Below, in pieces: positions 25,928 to 35,047 of a DNA stretch of 64,000 bases; position 1 is the stretch's first letter; each line of letters starts with the position of its first letter. A model generated the notes under the pieces. It ran no database searches, was not told the DNA's origin, and saw nothing but the letters and a program-made list of their open reading frames with translations. Both the position numbers and the translations under genes were made by a program. The DNA comes from Spirochaetia bacterium (lineage in GTDB: Bacteria > Spirochaetota > Leptospiria > Leptospirales > Leptonemataceae), in NCBI GenBank assembly GCA_009885105.1, contig VFLI01000066.1, positions 1-64,000 of the forward strand, in the 5' to 3' direction.

Positions 25928-26793
25928 TCAACCGCAGAGATCTCTACCGCATTTACGGCGTCATTTTTCAAGCGGCCTGCCTGACGGCCAACATTGTGGC
26001 GCTTTCATTTCTGGCAGTCCTGCTTTTTGAAATATTTTCCCGCGGATACTCGCATCTGTCGCTGGATTTTCTTACGTCATACCCGTCGAGATTTCCCGAA
26101 AAATCCGGCATTTTTTCCGCCATCATCGGAACGATTTTCACGATGCTTCTGACGGCTATGTTTGCAATCCCCATGGGAGTGGGCGCCGCCATATATATGG
26201 AAGAATACGCACCGAACACGCGATTTGTGCGCTTCATTAAGCTGAATATTCAGAACCTGGCAGGGGTTCCTTCCATTGTTTACGGAATCCTGGGTCTGAC
26301 TGTTTTCGTCCGCGCCCTCCATATGGGCCGCAGTCTCATAGCCGGGTCTCTGACAATGGCTCTTCTGGTCCTGCCCATCATCACCATTGCCGCGCAGGAA
26401 GCTCTACGCGCTGTTCCCAATTCATTCCGCCTGGCCGGATTCGGCATCGGCATGACGCGCTGGCAGGTTATCCGACACCAGATTCTGCCGGTGGCGCTGC
26501 CGGGGATCCTCACAGGAGTGATTCTGGCGCTCTCCCGTGCGATCGGAGAATCGGCCCCGCTGATTCTGATCGGCGCCCTGGCATTTGTTCCGTTTCTGCC
26601 GCGAAATTTGATGGACAGTTTTACAGTCCTTCCGATTCAGATATACAACTGGACCGGCCGGCCGCAGAAAGAATTTCATGAAATTTCCGCTTCCGCAATC
26701 ATAGTGCTTCTGGTTCTGCTTCTGGCCATGAACGCGGCGGCGATTCTGATGCGAAATCACTTCAACAAAAAAATGAAACAGATGCTGAAATGA
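25924..26793 (+). CDS. pstA: PstA phosphate ABC transporter permease
   Basis: A 289-residue permease with six membrane helices, [24 protein letters not shown] and the inner-membrane loop [14 protein letters not shown] typical of PstA. The ATG overlaps the pstC stop by four bases (ATGA), and its own stop overlaps the pstB start in the same way, so translation is coupled through the operon. The frame runs far upstream into pstC but that part is a shadow. Confidence 0.92.
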   Translation: MINRRDLYRIYGVIFQAACLTANIVALSFLAVLLFEIFSRGYSHLSLDFLTSYPSRFPEKSGIFSAIIGTIFTMLLTAMFAIPMGVGAAIYMEEYAPNTRFVRFIKLNIQNLAGVPSIVYGILGLTVFVRALHMGRSLIAGSLTMALLVLPIITIAAQEALRAVPNSFRLAGFGIGMTRWQVIRHQILPVALPGILTGVILALSRAIGESAPLILIGALAFVPFLPRNLMDSFTVLPIQIYNWTGRPQKEFHEISASAIIVLLVLLLAMNAAAILMRNHFNKKMKQMLK

Positions 26794-27614
26794 AAGAAAA
26801 CCAGTCCCCCATACGTATCACGGCCGCATCCTCAGGCCATCCTGACGAACAAAACAGAGGAGTGTTGAAATCTGTGTTCGCCTGCCGGAAAGTTAACATT
26901 TACTACGGTGATTTCTGCGCTATCAAAAATCTGGATATGGAGATTTACGAGAAGTGCATCACGGCGCTCATCGGCCCGTCCGGCTGCGGTAAGAGCACAC
27001 TTCTTCGCGCTCTCAACCGCATGAACGACTTCACGGAAAACTGCCGTGCGGAAGGCGGAATTCTGCTCGACGGCGAGGATATATATGACGAAAAAATCGA
27101 TCCTGTGGAAATACGTCTTCGCGTGGGCATGGTATTTCAGAATCCCAATCCGTTTCCAAAAAGCATCTATGAAAATATCGCGCTGGGCCCCAGGCTGAAC
27201 GGGTACAGAGAAAGCCTGGAAGAACTAGTGGAGGAAGCGCTTCATAAATCCTATCTATGGGACGAGGTGAAAGACAAACTCCAGGAAAGCGCATATTCCC
27301 TGTCCGGCGGTCAGCAGCAGAGACTCTGCATCGCCCGAGCCATCGCCATGCAGCCGGAAGTACTGCTGATGGACGAGCCGACCGCCTCTCTCGACCCGAT
27401 CTCGACGGCGCGAATTGAGGAACTGATTCTGGAATTGAAAAAAGACTACACGGTCATAATTGTCACACACAACCTGCAGCAGGCGGCCCGCATAGGCGAT
27501 TATACGGCCTTCTTCTATCACGGAGAACTTATAGAATACGATTCAACTTTCAAGATGTTTGCCAATCCGGCGCAGAAGATGACGGAAGACTACATCACAG
27601 GACGGTTCGGCTGA
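26790..27614 (+). CDS. pstB: PstB phosphate ABC transporter ATPase
   Basis: A 274-residue ATPase with Walker [11 protein letters not shown]-loop V-F-Q-N-P-N-P-F-P, signature L-S-G-G-Q-Q-Q-R, Walker B V-L-L-M-D-E-P and switch H in V-T-H-N-L-Q-Q-A. The Q-loop wording and N-R-M-N-D are specific to PstB. An N-terminal extension of about 30 residues precedes the usual start of the domain. It powers phosphate import with PstC and PstA. The stop overlaps a metallophosphoesterase frame. Confidence 0.94.
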   Translation: MKENQSPIRITAASSGHPDEQNRGVLKSVFACRKVNIYYGDFCAIKNLDMEIYEKCITALIGPSGCGKSTLLRALNRMNDFTENCRAEGGILLDGEDIYDEKIDPVEIRLRVGMVFQNPNPFPKSIYENIALGPRLNGYRESLEELVEEALHKSYLWDEVKDKLQESAYSLSGGQQQRLCIARAIAMQPEVLLMDEPTASLDPISTARIEELILELKKDYTVIIVTHNLQQAARIGDYTAFFYHGELIEYDSTFKMFANPAQKMTEDYITGRFG

Positions 27615-28405
27615 AACTCAAAAAAGACAAATTTTACGACACTCTGTTCCTTTCAGACGTGCACTACCTGCTGGACAAACGGGTGAAAGACCACGCGCAC
27701 GAAGAGTTGATCGATCTTCTGAAAATGATCTACAAACGCGGTGTCCGGTTCGGACGGATCATCCTGGTCGGCGATATCCTGGAAAACTGGTTTTTCAGCG
27801 CAACCAGAAAGTTAAAGAAAAAGAGAAAAATGTTCAACCGTCTGTTCGACCGCATCGACAGGCTTGCCCCGGCAGGCAGCGAAAAAATCTATATTCTCGG
27901 AAATCATGACGCTGTTCGGTTCGATATGCGTCTTCCCATACATATAGAGGGATACCTGACCGCTCGCGATTGGCAGATCAAAGAGGTGTATGAAACCACT
28001 GAGATGGTTGTGGCCCACGGACATCAGGGACAATACGGAAAATTATTCTGGTTCTTCAACATTGTTTTTTTGCGTATTCTCTATAGATTTGCCTCGCTCT
28101 TTCCCTCGCTGTACAGATTCTGCGACTCATTCTACAGAAAGCATTTCAATTTTGACAGACACAACACGCAGGAACAGATGCTGGACTACTACGCCCGTCT
28201 GAGCCATATTCTGAAACAGGAGGACAGGCTCATGGTGTCCGGTCATACACATCAATTTCTCCATCTGGACGATTTGAAAGTGATCAACACAGGCGACTGG
28301 ATTGATTCCAAAACATTTGTAATTCAGGATGGACTGGTTTTCCATGGACTGCGCTATGCGGGAAAAAAAACATTGGTCGAAGAATTTGAATATAAACATA
28401 AATAA
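27611..28405 (+). CDS. calcineurin-like metallophosphoesterase (LpxH/YbbF-like)
   Basis: A 264-residue metallophosphoesterase with all metal-binding motifs: S-D-V-H, G-D-I-L-E-N-W, L-G-N-H-D, A-H-G-H and S-G-H-T-H. The layout resembles UDP-2,3-diacylglucosamine pyrophosphatase-like enzymes. The first in-frame conventional start (GTG 27659) is the valine of S-D-V-H and would remove a metal ligand. The likely start is CTG 27611, which overlaps the pstB stop as CTGA and has AGGA nine bases upstream. It is the last gene of the pst operon, so it should rise on phosphate starvation, perhaps to release phosphate from a phosphoester. Confidence 0.8.
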   Translation: MKLKKDKFYDTLFLSDVHYLLDKRVKDHAHEELIDLLKMIYKRGVRFGRIILVGDILENWFFSATRKLKKKRKMFNRLFDRIDRLAPAGSEKIYILGNHDAVRFDMRLPIHIEGYLTARDWQIKEVYETTEMVVAHGHQGQYGKLFWFFNIVFLRILYRFASLFPSLYRFCDSFYRKHFNFDRHNTQEQMLDYYARLSHILKQEDRLMVSGHTHQFLHLDDLKVINTGDWIDSKTFVIQDGLVFHGLRYAGKKTLVEEFEYKHK

Positions 28406-28452
28406 AAATCAGAAATTAACTGCGCGCTGATTCAGGAAAAATCTTCTTGAAA

Positions 28453-28491
28453 TGTCAAGTTGCTGTAATAAATCTGTAATCCGATTGTAAC
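28453..28491 (+). promoter_or_regulatory. double Pho box: four 11-bp-spaced repeats upstream of the porin gene
   Basis: TGTCAA at 28453, TGTAAT at 28464, TGTAAT at 28475 and TGTAAC at 28486 have an unbroken 11-base period. This is the longest array in the window and should allow binding of two PhoB dimers. The porin start codon follows only 25 bases after the last repeat, so the leader must be very short. Confidence 0.85.
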
Positions 28492-28516
28492 AAAATTAAT
28501 TTACTGTGGTGGCAAT

Positions 28517-30280
28517 ATGAAACTAAAAAAACTTTTTCTTTTAATAATGTTTTTGCCGGCAGCGCTGCTGGCCTATGAAACGGACTGGAATGACGGCAAA
28601 CTTCCAGTCGGAGAGCCGCCTGAGGTCAAAGAAGGCGAGGAAGCTCCCAAACCTATCCTGAACAGCCGCTTCAAACTGGGCGGACAGGTTTTTTCCGGTT
28701 ATGAATTTCTGGATCATACCCGCAACGGAGCGCCGGATGCCTCGGGGCCCAATAACAAAATCGGATACGGCGGCGGCAACGAAACGCAGGGTTTCACTCT
28801 CAACAGAGTCTATCTAAATTTTCAGGCGGAAATCGTGGATGGCCCGCTCAAAGGTTGGAGCTTTCGCGTCACTCCGGATGCCGGTCGGGCAGCATCATCG
28901 GGACTGGGATGCGGCGGAAGCGGCGGGACTACCGCGGTCAACTCCTGCAACAATGAATACACAATGTGGCTCAAATTCGCTTTTGTGAATATTCCTCTTT
29001 TCAAAGGCGCCCGACTTCGACTCGGACAGCAGAATGTGCCGATGATCAACGGAGCCGTGGTGAATCTGGAAGATGACTGGGGCCACAGATACATCGATCA
29101 GACCGCGTTTGAATTCCTGGGTATGTCGGCCTCTGCAGACCGCGGCATTGCCTTCTATTACAAGAACGATTATTTCGGACTCCACACTCTTCTGGCAAAC
29201 GGAGAAGGATTCCGAAAAGGCAACGGTCAGAATACATTTGTTCCATCAATCAATTCGTCGTCAACCGGAGCGCAGCGTGTATCCGCTCTCGACAGTCTTT
29301 CAACTGGAGCCGGAGATTCCTATGCGCTGGATCTCAGCAACATGATTTCAATCATACCCACCGGTAAAAATGAGAAGCACCAATTCAGCGTGAATTTTCC
29401 GTTCCGATTGCAGAATGTATACGGGATGGATTACGCGAACGAAACTCGTTTCTACCAGCTCGACATTACAGGCGCAGCGCCAACTTATTCGATGCTGATG
29501 AGCGATTCTCGATCGAAACGCGATTACTCATACGGAATTCAAACGGACTATACTTTCAAATCGGAAAGCGGAATGAAATTTTCCGTCGGAGCGGGAGAGA
29601 TGGTGAAAGTGGACCGACGTGGCAGCGCCTACATAGTGGACAATACAATCGTGGCCATGGGCGCATCGGTGGACCTCAACACACTGAGCCAGCACATACG
29701 GGTCGATCAGGATGCGAAGGGGCACGGACAGTTCATCTACGCATCTGTAAAGGCCGGCATGTTCGGCGCATTCATTCGATACCTGCAGGGCACGTCAAGC
29801 GATGGAACTCTCAACGGTCAGGTCGGTGTCGCGTCGAGCCGCAGTTATTTGCAGCAGGCCCTGGCGACCCCTCTTTACAATCTGGGTCTTCCGGCAAGTT
29901 ACCATCAGCTGAGAAATCCATCTTCGCTCACCGGAACAGTCTCTCAGAATGGATATGATCCGGGCAAGTCTCGCTTCCAATCTGTGGCGGGCGGCGTAAC
30001 ATTCCATGTTACACCTCTGTTCCGGGTGACTCTGGGCCTGAGCGTTCTGATCGGCACGGACAGAAATGGGCAGCGGATTCAGACCAATGCGCTGGAACGA
30101 GTGTCGGGCAATGCGGCCACAGGAACCGGCGCGTCGACGTTGAACAGTCAGATCGCGGCCAATTCAGCAGCGAAAGGCGCAATCGGACTGACATCGACAG
30201 ATCCCCTCAACATCAATTATTTTATTGGAAAAAACGTGGACAACAAGCAGGTATTCCTGAGAAGCGAATTTGCTTTCTAA
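28517..30280 (+). CDS. Pho-controlled outer-membrane porin
   Basis: A 587-residue protein with a signal peptide (cleavage near L-L-A-Y, residue 19), many amphipathic beta strands and a C-terminal phenylalanine (S-E-F-A-F), the outer-membrane signal. R-F-K-L-G-G-Q-V-F-S-G-Y, L-N-R-V-Y-L-N-F, R-L-R-L-G-Q-Q-N-V-P and L-E-D-D-W-G-H-R resemble the strands of phosphate-selective OprO/OprP-type porins, though similarity is too low to be certain by eye. The promoter carries four PhoB-type repeats, which supports a phosphate or anion channel. It closes the phosphate island. Confidence 0.78.
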   Translation: MKLKKLFLLIMFLPAALLAYETDWNDGKLPVGEPPEVKEGEEAPKPILNSRFKLGGQVFSGYEFLDHTRNGAPDASGPNNKIGYGGGNETQGFTLNRVYLNFQAEIVDGPLKGWSFRVTPDAGRAASSGLGCGGSGGTTAVNSCNNEYTMWLKFAFVNIPLFKGARLRLGQQNVPMINGAVVNLEDDWGHRYIDQTAFEFLGMSASADRGIAFYYKNDYFGLHTLLANGEGFRKGNGQNTFVPSINSSSTGAQRVSALDSLSTGAGDSYALDLSNMISIIPTGKNEKHQFSVNFPFRLQNVYGMDYANETRFYQLDITGAAPTYSMLMSDSRSKRDYSYGIQTDYTFKSESGMKFSVGAGEMVKVDRRGSAYIVDNTIVAMGASVDLNTLSQHIRVDQDAKGHGQFIYASVKAGMFGAFIRYLQGTSSDGTLNGQVGVASSRSYLQQALATPLYNLGLPASYHQLRNPSSLTGTVSQNGYDPGKSRFQSVAGGVTFHVTPLFRVTLGLSVLIGTDRNGQRIQTNALERVSGNAATGTGASTLNSQIAANSAAKGAIGLTSTDPLNINYFIGKNVDNKQVFLRSEFAF

Positions 30281-30296
30281 TAAAACAGTCTAAAAA

Positions 30297-30998
30297 TTGC
30301 TGGCGGATCGGAAGGTCCGCCGGCATCAAGGCTTTCTGGAAACTTTTCACCAACTCATAATTTACTGGTTCCACATTGTGGAAACGCTGGGATACAGCGG
30401 CGTATTCTTTTTAATGGCTCTGGAAAGTTCCATCGTTCCCGTTCCATCAGAAGTCGTCATGCCGCCTGCTGCCTTCTGGGCTTCACAGGGAAAAATGAAC
30501 TTCTGGGGTGTTGTGGCGGCCGGTACGGCGGGAAGCTACTTTGGATCCATTGTCAGTTACGCAATCTCAAGATATGTGGGCGCGCCCATCGTTCTGAAAT
30601 TTGTCGATAGGTTCGGCAGGTATGTTTTTCTATCGCGCCAGAAGCTCGACATGGCCCAGTCCTGGATAGTCCGCTACGGGTCCGCCGGCATTTTTTTTGC
30701 GCGTCTTCTGCCTGTAGTCCGGCATCTGGTTTCCATTCCGGCCGGCGTGTTTAAGATGAAGGTTCTGAATTTTTCTCTGTCCACAATTACCGGCGCATTT
30801 TTCTGGTGCTGGATTCTGAGCTGGTACGGCAGAGAAACTATCGGCGGCAGTCCGCAGCTTCTGGAGTCTCCGGAAGAGATGGTGGCGGTCATGAAAGACA
30901 AACTTCAGTGGTTTATTTTCGGTGTGCTGGCGCTTCTGGCGGCCTATCTGGCTGTAAAAATCGTTTCAGTCCAAATCCAGAAGAAGTATAAAAAATAA
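30297..30998 (+). CDS. DedA-family membrane protein
   Basis: A 233-residue membrane protein of the DedA/SNARE-associated family. It shows E-S-S-I-V-P-V-P-S-E-V-V near residue 43, and F-F-A-R-L-L-P-V-V-R-H-L-V-S-I-P-A-G, the conserved arginine-containing re-entrant motif. Four to five membrane helices are visible. DedA proteins help move lipid carriers such as undecaprenyl phosphate across the membrane. The start is unsure: TTG 30297 has no ribosome site, and the family usually begins near the phenylalanine-leucine stretch about 12 residues later. Confidence 0.82.
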   Translation: MLADRKVRRHQGFLETFHQLIIYWFHIVETLGYSGVFFLMALESSIVPVPSEVVMPPAAFWASQGKMNFWGVVAAGTAGSYFGSIVSYAISRYVGAPIVLKFVDRFGRYVFLSRQKLDMAQSWIVRYGSAGIFFARLLPVVRHLVSIPAGVFKMKVLNFSLSTITGAFFWCWILSWYGRETIGGSPQLLESPEEMVAVMKDKLQWFIFGVLALLAAYLAVKIVSVQIQKKYKK

Positions 30999-31007
30999 AG
31001 CGAACCA

Positions 31008-32246
31008 ATGAAGGATCGTCCTAAAAAATACGCTTTTTTCGATCTGGATTTCACCCTCCTTCCCTGCGATTCATTGACGCTTTTCTGCAATTTTATTCTC
31101 AAGAAAGAACGATGGCGTATTTTCTACCTGATTTTTTTTCTGCCCGTCGTTGTGCTTGCCGCTTTCAGGCTGATTGGTTCCGGCACACTGAAACGGTGCT
31201 TTCTTTCATTTCTCTGGAAAATGAAGAGCGAATCGCTTGATATGTATGCGAAAGAGTTCGTCAGATCAAAGATCGATCCGGCTATATTTCCGGAGATGCG
31301 CGATGAATTGCAGCGGCAAAAAAAATCAGGGTTTACAATCATTCTGAACACAGCCAGCCCGTCGTTCTATGTGAAGTATATCGCAGAACTTCTCGGCTGC
31401 GATGCCTTCTATGCGACGAACATACAGGTCGATCCTGTTATGCCGCTCTTTCCGCGCCTGGTCGGAAAAAACAATAAGAACATACAGAAGATTGTTTCCA
31501 TGCTGGACATTCTGCCAGAGAGCACAGTGAAAGAATTTCAGTCTGCCAATCCGCTCAAAACCGGGTCTTACTTTCCGGAGCGTATCCCGGATTCGGCAGC
31601 CTACTCAGACAGCGCCGCCGACCTGCCCATGCTCAGACTTGCCGAGAAAGTCACAGTCGTTCATCCTTCATCACGACTGAAAAATATTGCGGAAAAATCC
31701 GGCTGGACAACTGTGCATCCCCGCCAGCCCTATCATGGAAATATGGGAAAATATTTTATGTATCTGAAGCAGGTACTGGGCCTGGCCGCTCTGAACCTGG
31801 CTATTATTTTCTGCGCTTCAGCGATTTCCTGCACAAATTATTCTTCAAAGCCGCAGACGGCCAATCCGCCGATCATTCTCTCGATTGCGCAGGAAGGAAC
31901 CGGCCATATTCTCACAGTATCCGCGCAGAATGCAGAGATCGGCTTCTCCGGGTACGAACTATTCCAGGGCATCTCCGAATCGGCGGTGAGAAATGCAGCC
32001 AAGAACTCAGGCGTGTTATGCGGATCTCTTGCATTCAATCCCAATCAGGCAGTCAATTCGATTATCGAGGTAAAACCAGGACAGACAACCGCGTCACCGA
32101 CAGTATCCGGCGCGACGAACCGCCTGTGCGCCGTGCCTCTTTTGCTCACGGCGGGAACCTTTGTGGCGCTCAGATCCTTGATCACGCAGAATGTGGCCGG
32201 CGGCATTGGAGAAAGCATTTCTTCAAACGCCGTTGTTGTGCCCTGA
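31008..32246 (+). CDS. HAD-family phosphatase fused in frame to a lipoprotein-like domain
   Basis: Residues 1-245 are a HAD-IB phosphatase: motif I D-L-D-F-T, motif II N-T-A-S-P-S and motif IV S-D-S-A-A-D-L-P-M, ending with K-Y-F-M-Y-L-K-Q-V-L-G-L, the usual end of leptospiral members. The frame then continues into L-A-I-I-F-C-A-S-A-I-S-C-T-N-Y, a lipoprotein signal peptide with lipobox, and a secreted-type domain (G-F-S-G-Y-E-L-F-Q-G) resembling leptospiral surface lipoproteins. Either this is a 412-residue membrane-tethered fusion, or an internal start (for example ATG 31756) makes a separate lipoprotein. It lies nine bases after dedA. Confidence 0.75.
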   Translation: MKDRPKKYAFFDLDFTLLPCDSLTLFCNFILKKERWRIFYLIFFLPVVVLAAFRLIGSGTLKRCFLSFLWKMKSESLDMYAKEFVRSKIDPAIFPEMRDELQRQKKSGFTIILNTASPSFYVKYIAELLGCDAFYATNIQVDPVMPLFPRLVGKNNKNIQKIVSMLDILPESTVKEFQSANPLKTGSYFPERIPDSAAYSDSAADLPMLRLAEKVTVVHPSSRLKNIAEKSGWTTVHPRQPYHGNMGKYFMYLKQVLGLAALNLAIIFCASAISCTNYSSKPQTANPPIILSIAQEGTGHILTVSAQNAEIGFSGYELFQGISESAVRNAAKNSGVLCGSLAFNPNQAVNSIIEVKPGQTTASPTVSGATNRLCAVPLLLTAGTFVALRSLITQNVAGGIGESISSNAVVVP

Positions 32247-32250
32247 TCCA

Positions 32251-32910
32251 TCAGGGCAAAAAAGCTCCCAGATATCTGGCAACGCGCAGACCCGCCTGCG
32301 TTATGCCCTCTTCCGGCGACGGACAGGTTGTGGTCTTCTTTGTTGCGCGATCCGGCATGTTGAACGACATCTGGATCGATTCTTTAGAAGATTTATAAAA
32401 TATTCCTGTAATTGGAATTCTGGTCTCCCTGTCCTTCTGTGTTCCAAAGGAGTCCGCATTGATGCACTGCGTGGAAGGCGGCGTAGTGAATACAATCACA
32501 AGCAGCGCCTGTGCGCCGGTCTGTTTCAGTATCTCTTCCACGGGAATCTTGCCTGATATGGCCGATGGATCTGCGATCACAGCTTTCGAAAAAGATGCCA
32601 GCGATGCATTCTGTCCCCATACCGCATTGAGAACATTCCCGTTGACGATCTGGCTCTGGCTGTTTTTCATCAATTCCTGACGCAGACTTTCAAATCCCCT
32701 TTTTTCAAAACCGGCAAAATCACCGGTCAGAGGCTCTGTCGGAACGATCCAGACAAACCGCCTGTTCTGACCCAGAAAAGACCGGACAGCGTTCACCTGA
32801 TCAGCCGGCGGCCCCCCTTCTGCAGGCGGTTTGGGCGGGCATGCCGGATTGAGAAAAAATCCAGTGCATAGAATGATGACAGCTGTGAGTGAATAATTTT
32901 TTGTTTTCAT
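32251..32910 (-). CDS. putative lipoprotein of unknown function
   Basis: A 219-residue protein with a signal peptide and lipobox L-N-P-A-C followed by P-P-K-P-P-A-E-G-G-P-P. The mature region has F-V-W-I-V-P-T-E-P-L-T-G-D-F and a long segment with V-E-E-I-L-K-Q-T-G-A-Q-A-L-L-V-I-V-F-T-T, a Rossmann-like strand-helix pattern seen in outer-membrane-lipoprotein and penicillin-binding-protein activator families, but no firm family call is possible. It is convergent with the HAD-lipoprotein gene, with four bases between the stops, and lies downstream of a LysM-like gene on the same strand. Confidence 0.72.
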   Translation of the reverse strand: MKTKNYSLTAVIILCTGFFLNPACPPKPPAEGGPPADQVNAVRSFLGQNRRFVWIVPTEPLTGDFAGFEKRGFESLRQELMKNSQSQIVNGNVLNAVWGQNASLASFSKAVIADPSAISGKIPVEEILKQTGAQALLVIVFTTPPSTQCINADSFGTQKDRETRIPITGIFYKSSKESIQMSFNMPDRATKKTTTCPSPEEGITQAGLRVARYLGAFLP

Positions 32911-33018
32911 ATTTTACAATATTTCCGGAGTTGCCTCACCGACGTGGATCGATTCAGCAATTGTTTCCCTGCCATACTCCCGTCCTGCGACAAACCGACA
33001 ACCAATAATTCCAGGGAT

Positions 33019-33600
33019 TCACCAGGCCGGCACAAGGACTTTCGTGCCTTCCGGCAGTATGCGTCCAGCCGGCAGAGGCCGGCCCAGTTCGTCCCGGATT
33101 TCATTTTTTCTCCGGGAATTCTTAAGAAGTCTCGCCGCAAGTGAGGCGGTTGTCTCATTGCCGGGGGTTACGTACAGATAAAAAATATCGCTCTTAACAG
33201 GAAGAGGCGGCGCTTCCTCCGGAGGAACGATCACACGATGGCCGGACCGAGGACCATGCCGGCGGGGTTTTTCAGGCGGCCTGCTTTTTTCTTTTTCTTC
33301 CGATATACTGCTGGTATTGCTTTCTGTGACGCCGGTATCCTTATCAGAACCCGGAGCACAGCGTCGGCACGGAAAGCAGATAAATAATAGAGCAATCAGA
33401 ATCAATACCAGGGCCACCGCGATGATGCGCCGAACCGTGACTGTCTCCGACGGACGAGAAAGCGCCGAAAGCCGGAATTCCCTGCTGCGCGCATGCGCTG
33501 CCTCTGCCGCCAGCTGCGCAGTTTCCGGAGCCTCTCTCGCTGCAGGCGGGCTTTTTTTTACCGCTGAGGATCGAGATTTCTTTCCAGCCTTTGACGCCAT
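33019..33600 (-). CDS. membrane protein with C-terminal LysM-like domain
   Basis: A 193-residue protein. A basic, Ala-rich cytoplasmic part (1-57) precedes one membrane helix (about 59-77), then a Ser/Pro/Arg-rich linker and a C-terminal domain of about 55 residues. The latter (I-F-Y-L-Y-V-T-P-G-N-E-T-T-A-S-L-A-A-R-L-L ... L-P-A-G-R-I-L-P-E-G-T-K-V-L-V-P) follows the LysM pattern of strand, two helices and strand ending in a G-x-x-L-x-x-P motif. It may anchor to peptidoglycan. It ends seven bases after, and is probably co-transcribed with, the hydroxyacyl-CoA dehydrogenase gene. Confidence 0.72.
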   Translation of the reverse strand: MASKAGKKSRSSAVKKSPPAAREAPETAQLAAEAAHARSREFRLSALSRPSETVTVRRIIAVALVLILIALLFICFPCRRCAPGSDKDTGVTESNTSSISEEKEKSRPPEKPRRHGPRSGHRVIVPPEEAPPLPVKSDIFYLYVTPGNETTASLAARLLKNSRRKNEIRDELGRPLPAGRILPEGTKVLVPAW

Positions 33601-33607
33601 CTGCGCC

Positions 33608-34912
33608 TCAGCCGGCGCGGAAAAGCTGCCTGTAATCCAGTCTGTTTTGCAGCCTGTAGAAGGGCGAAGCGCTCGCTTTGGCCAGCGCCGGAGGAACTTC
33701 CAGTTTCGCTTTTTCTATGAATTTTCTTGTTTCATCCAGACCGCCAAGAATATCAACCCAGGCGGAAGGAGGCACCCAGCTGAATCCAAATCCCATTGCC
33801 CCGTCGATGCCGTCCTGATCCGTCACTTCCGGTACCAGAACAAACGAATACGATATATACCGCGCGATGAAATAACGGAGCAGCTCCGCTTCCATACCGG
33901 GCGCCTGCTTCAGTATTTCCGCTGCTTTTCTGTAATTGGAATTTTGAATGGCCGTGATCATATCTTTCTTGAATGGGATCTCCACTACCGGCAGCGCTTC
34001 ATACTCTCCGGTTTTAATATTGTAAACTTTTTTTAACGTTTTCCCATCCGGTGTTTTTTCGCGCCTGTAGAAACCTTTTTTGGCCTTATCGCCCAGGGCT
34101 CCCGTTGATATAAGTTCCAGCATGAACTCCGGCATAGTGAAAGTGTCGTGCGCCACATCCTCCGTCTGTTCCGAAATATTATTGACGATGGCCTTGTGCA
34201 CATCCAGCCCCACGAGATCTATCGTGGCGAGCGGACTCATTGCCCGTCCTGTATACCCGCTCAAAAGAGAATCCATGAAATAAATCCCGCCTTTATCCTG
34301 ATGCTTCTCCGCGAAAATGGCCGCTTCATTCATCAGCTGAAAACCGATCCTGTTGCCGGCAAATCCTGGAGTGTCGTTGGTAATCACCACCTGACGACGG
34401 AGAACCTTTGTCAGATATTCCGTGAGTTCCTGTGTGTATCCGGGATCGTTGCCTGGATGCGTGACCAGTTCGCAGAGGGTGAGTTTATAAGGAGGATTGA
34501 AAAAATGTGTTCCGTAATAATGCTTCACCCCGTCTCCATCAAAGGCTCTGGCAAGACGCGCAATGGACAGTCCGGAACTTACAGTCGATATGAGACTGCC
34601 CGATTTTCTGGCCGCAGAAATCCGTCTTTTCATCGGTTCTTTAACATCGTATGTTTCAGCGACCGCTTCAAAAACCCAGTCACTTTCCGAAATTGCTTTT
34701 TCCAGATCGGCATCGTATGTGCCTGGAATCAGGTTTGATTCAATAACACTGGACTTGATTGATGAGATAGCTTTTTGAACACCCTCTTTGGCCTTATCCA
34801 TGTCGCGGGCCAGCATATGAACCTTGCAACCGCCAAATGCGGCAATCACCCCGGCGCAACCGGCTCCCATTGATCCATTGGCGCCTACAAGAGTGACAGT
34901 CTTTATATTCAT
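33608..34912 (-). CDS. 3-hydroxyacyl-CoA dehydrogenase
   Basis: A 434-residue enzyme. The NAD-binding motif is G-A-N-G-S-M-G-A-G (about residues 8-16), the catalytic histidine lies in G-T-H-F-F-N-P-P, and the helical dimerisation domain starts with [11 protein letters not shown]. It oxidises 3-hydroxyacyl-CoA to 3-ketoacyl-CoA in fatty-acid beta-oxidation. There is no enoyl-CoA hydratase domain, so it is a single-function enzyme. ATG 34912 with AAGG upstream fits better than the frame's first possible start 12 codons earlier, because the NAD fold begins at once. An acyl-CoA dehydrogenase lies about 2.2 kb away. Confidence 0.88.
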   Translation of the reverse strand: MNIKTVTLVGANGSMGAGCAGVIAAFGGCKVHMLARDMDKAKEGVQKAISSIKSSVIESNLIPGTYDADLEKAISESDWVFEAVAETYDVKEPMKRRISAARKSGSLISTVSSGLSIARLARAFDGDGVKHYYGTHFFNPPYKLTLCELVTHPGNDPGYTQELTEYLTKVLRRQVVITNDTPGFAGNRIGFQLMNEAAIFAEKHQDKGGIYFMDSLLSGYTGRAMSPLATIDLVGLDVHKAIVNNISEQTEDVAHDTFTMPEFMLELISTGALGDKAKKGFYRREKTPDGKTLKKVYNIKTGEYEALPVVEIPFKKDMITAIQNSNYRKAAEILKQAPGMEAELLRYFIARYISYSFVLVPEVTDQDGIDGAMGFGFSWVPPSAWVDILGGLDETRKFIEKAKLEVPPALAKASASPFYRLQNRLDYRQLFRAG

Positions 34913-35047
34913 GGAAGCCTTGTTCTGATATATACCGCAGGGGGTCAAGGTTGATTTTTCAATGCGATTTGAACAACAGCCATTTTTTTAATTGACCTGC
35001 GGCCGCCGATTTGCGACTTTATAAGGGTCTAATAAGGAGAATGTTCT

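Noticed and set aside
27659-28405. GTG 27659 as start of the metallophosphoesterase
   Set aside because: It is the valine codon of the S-D-V-H metal-binding motif, so the product would be inactive.
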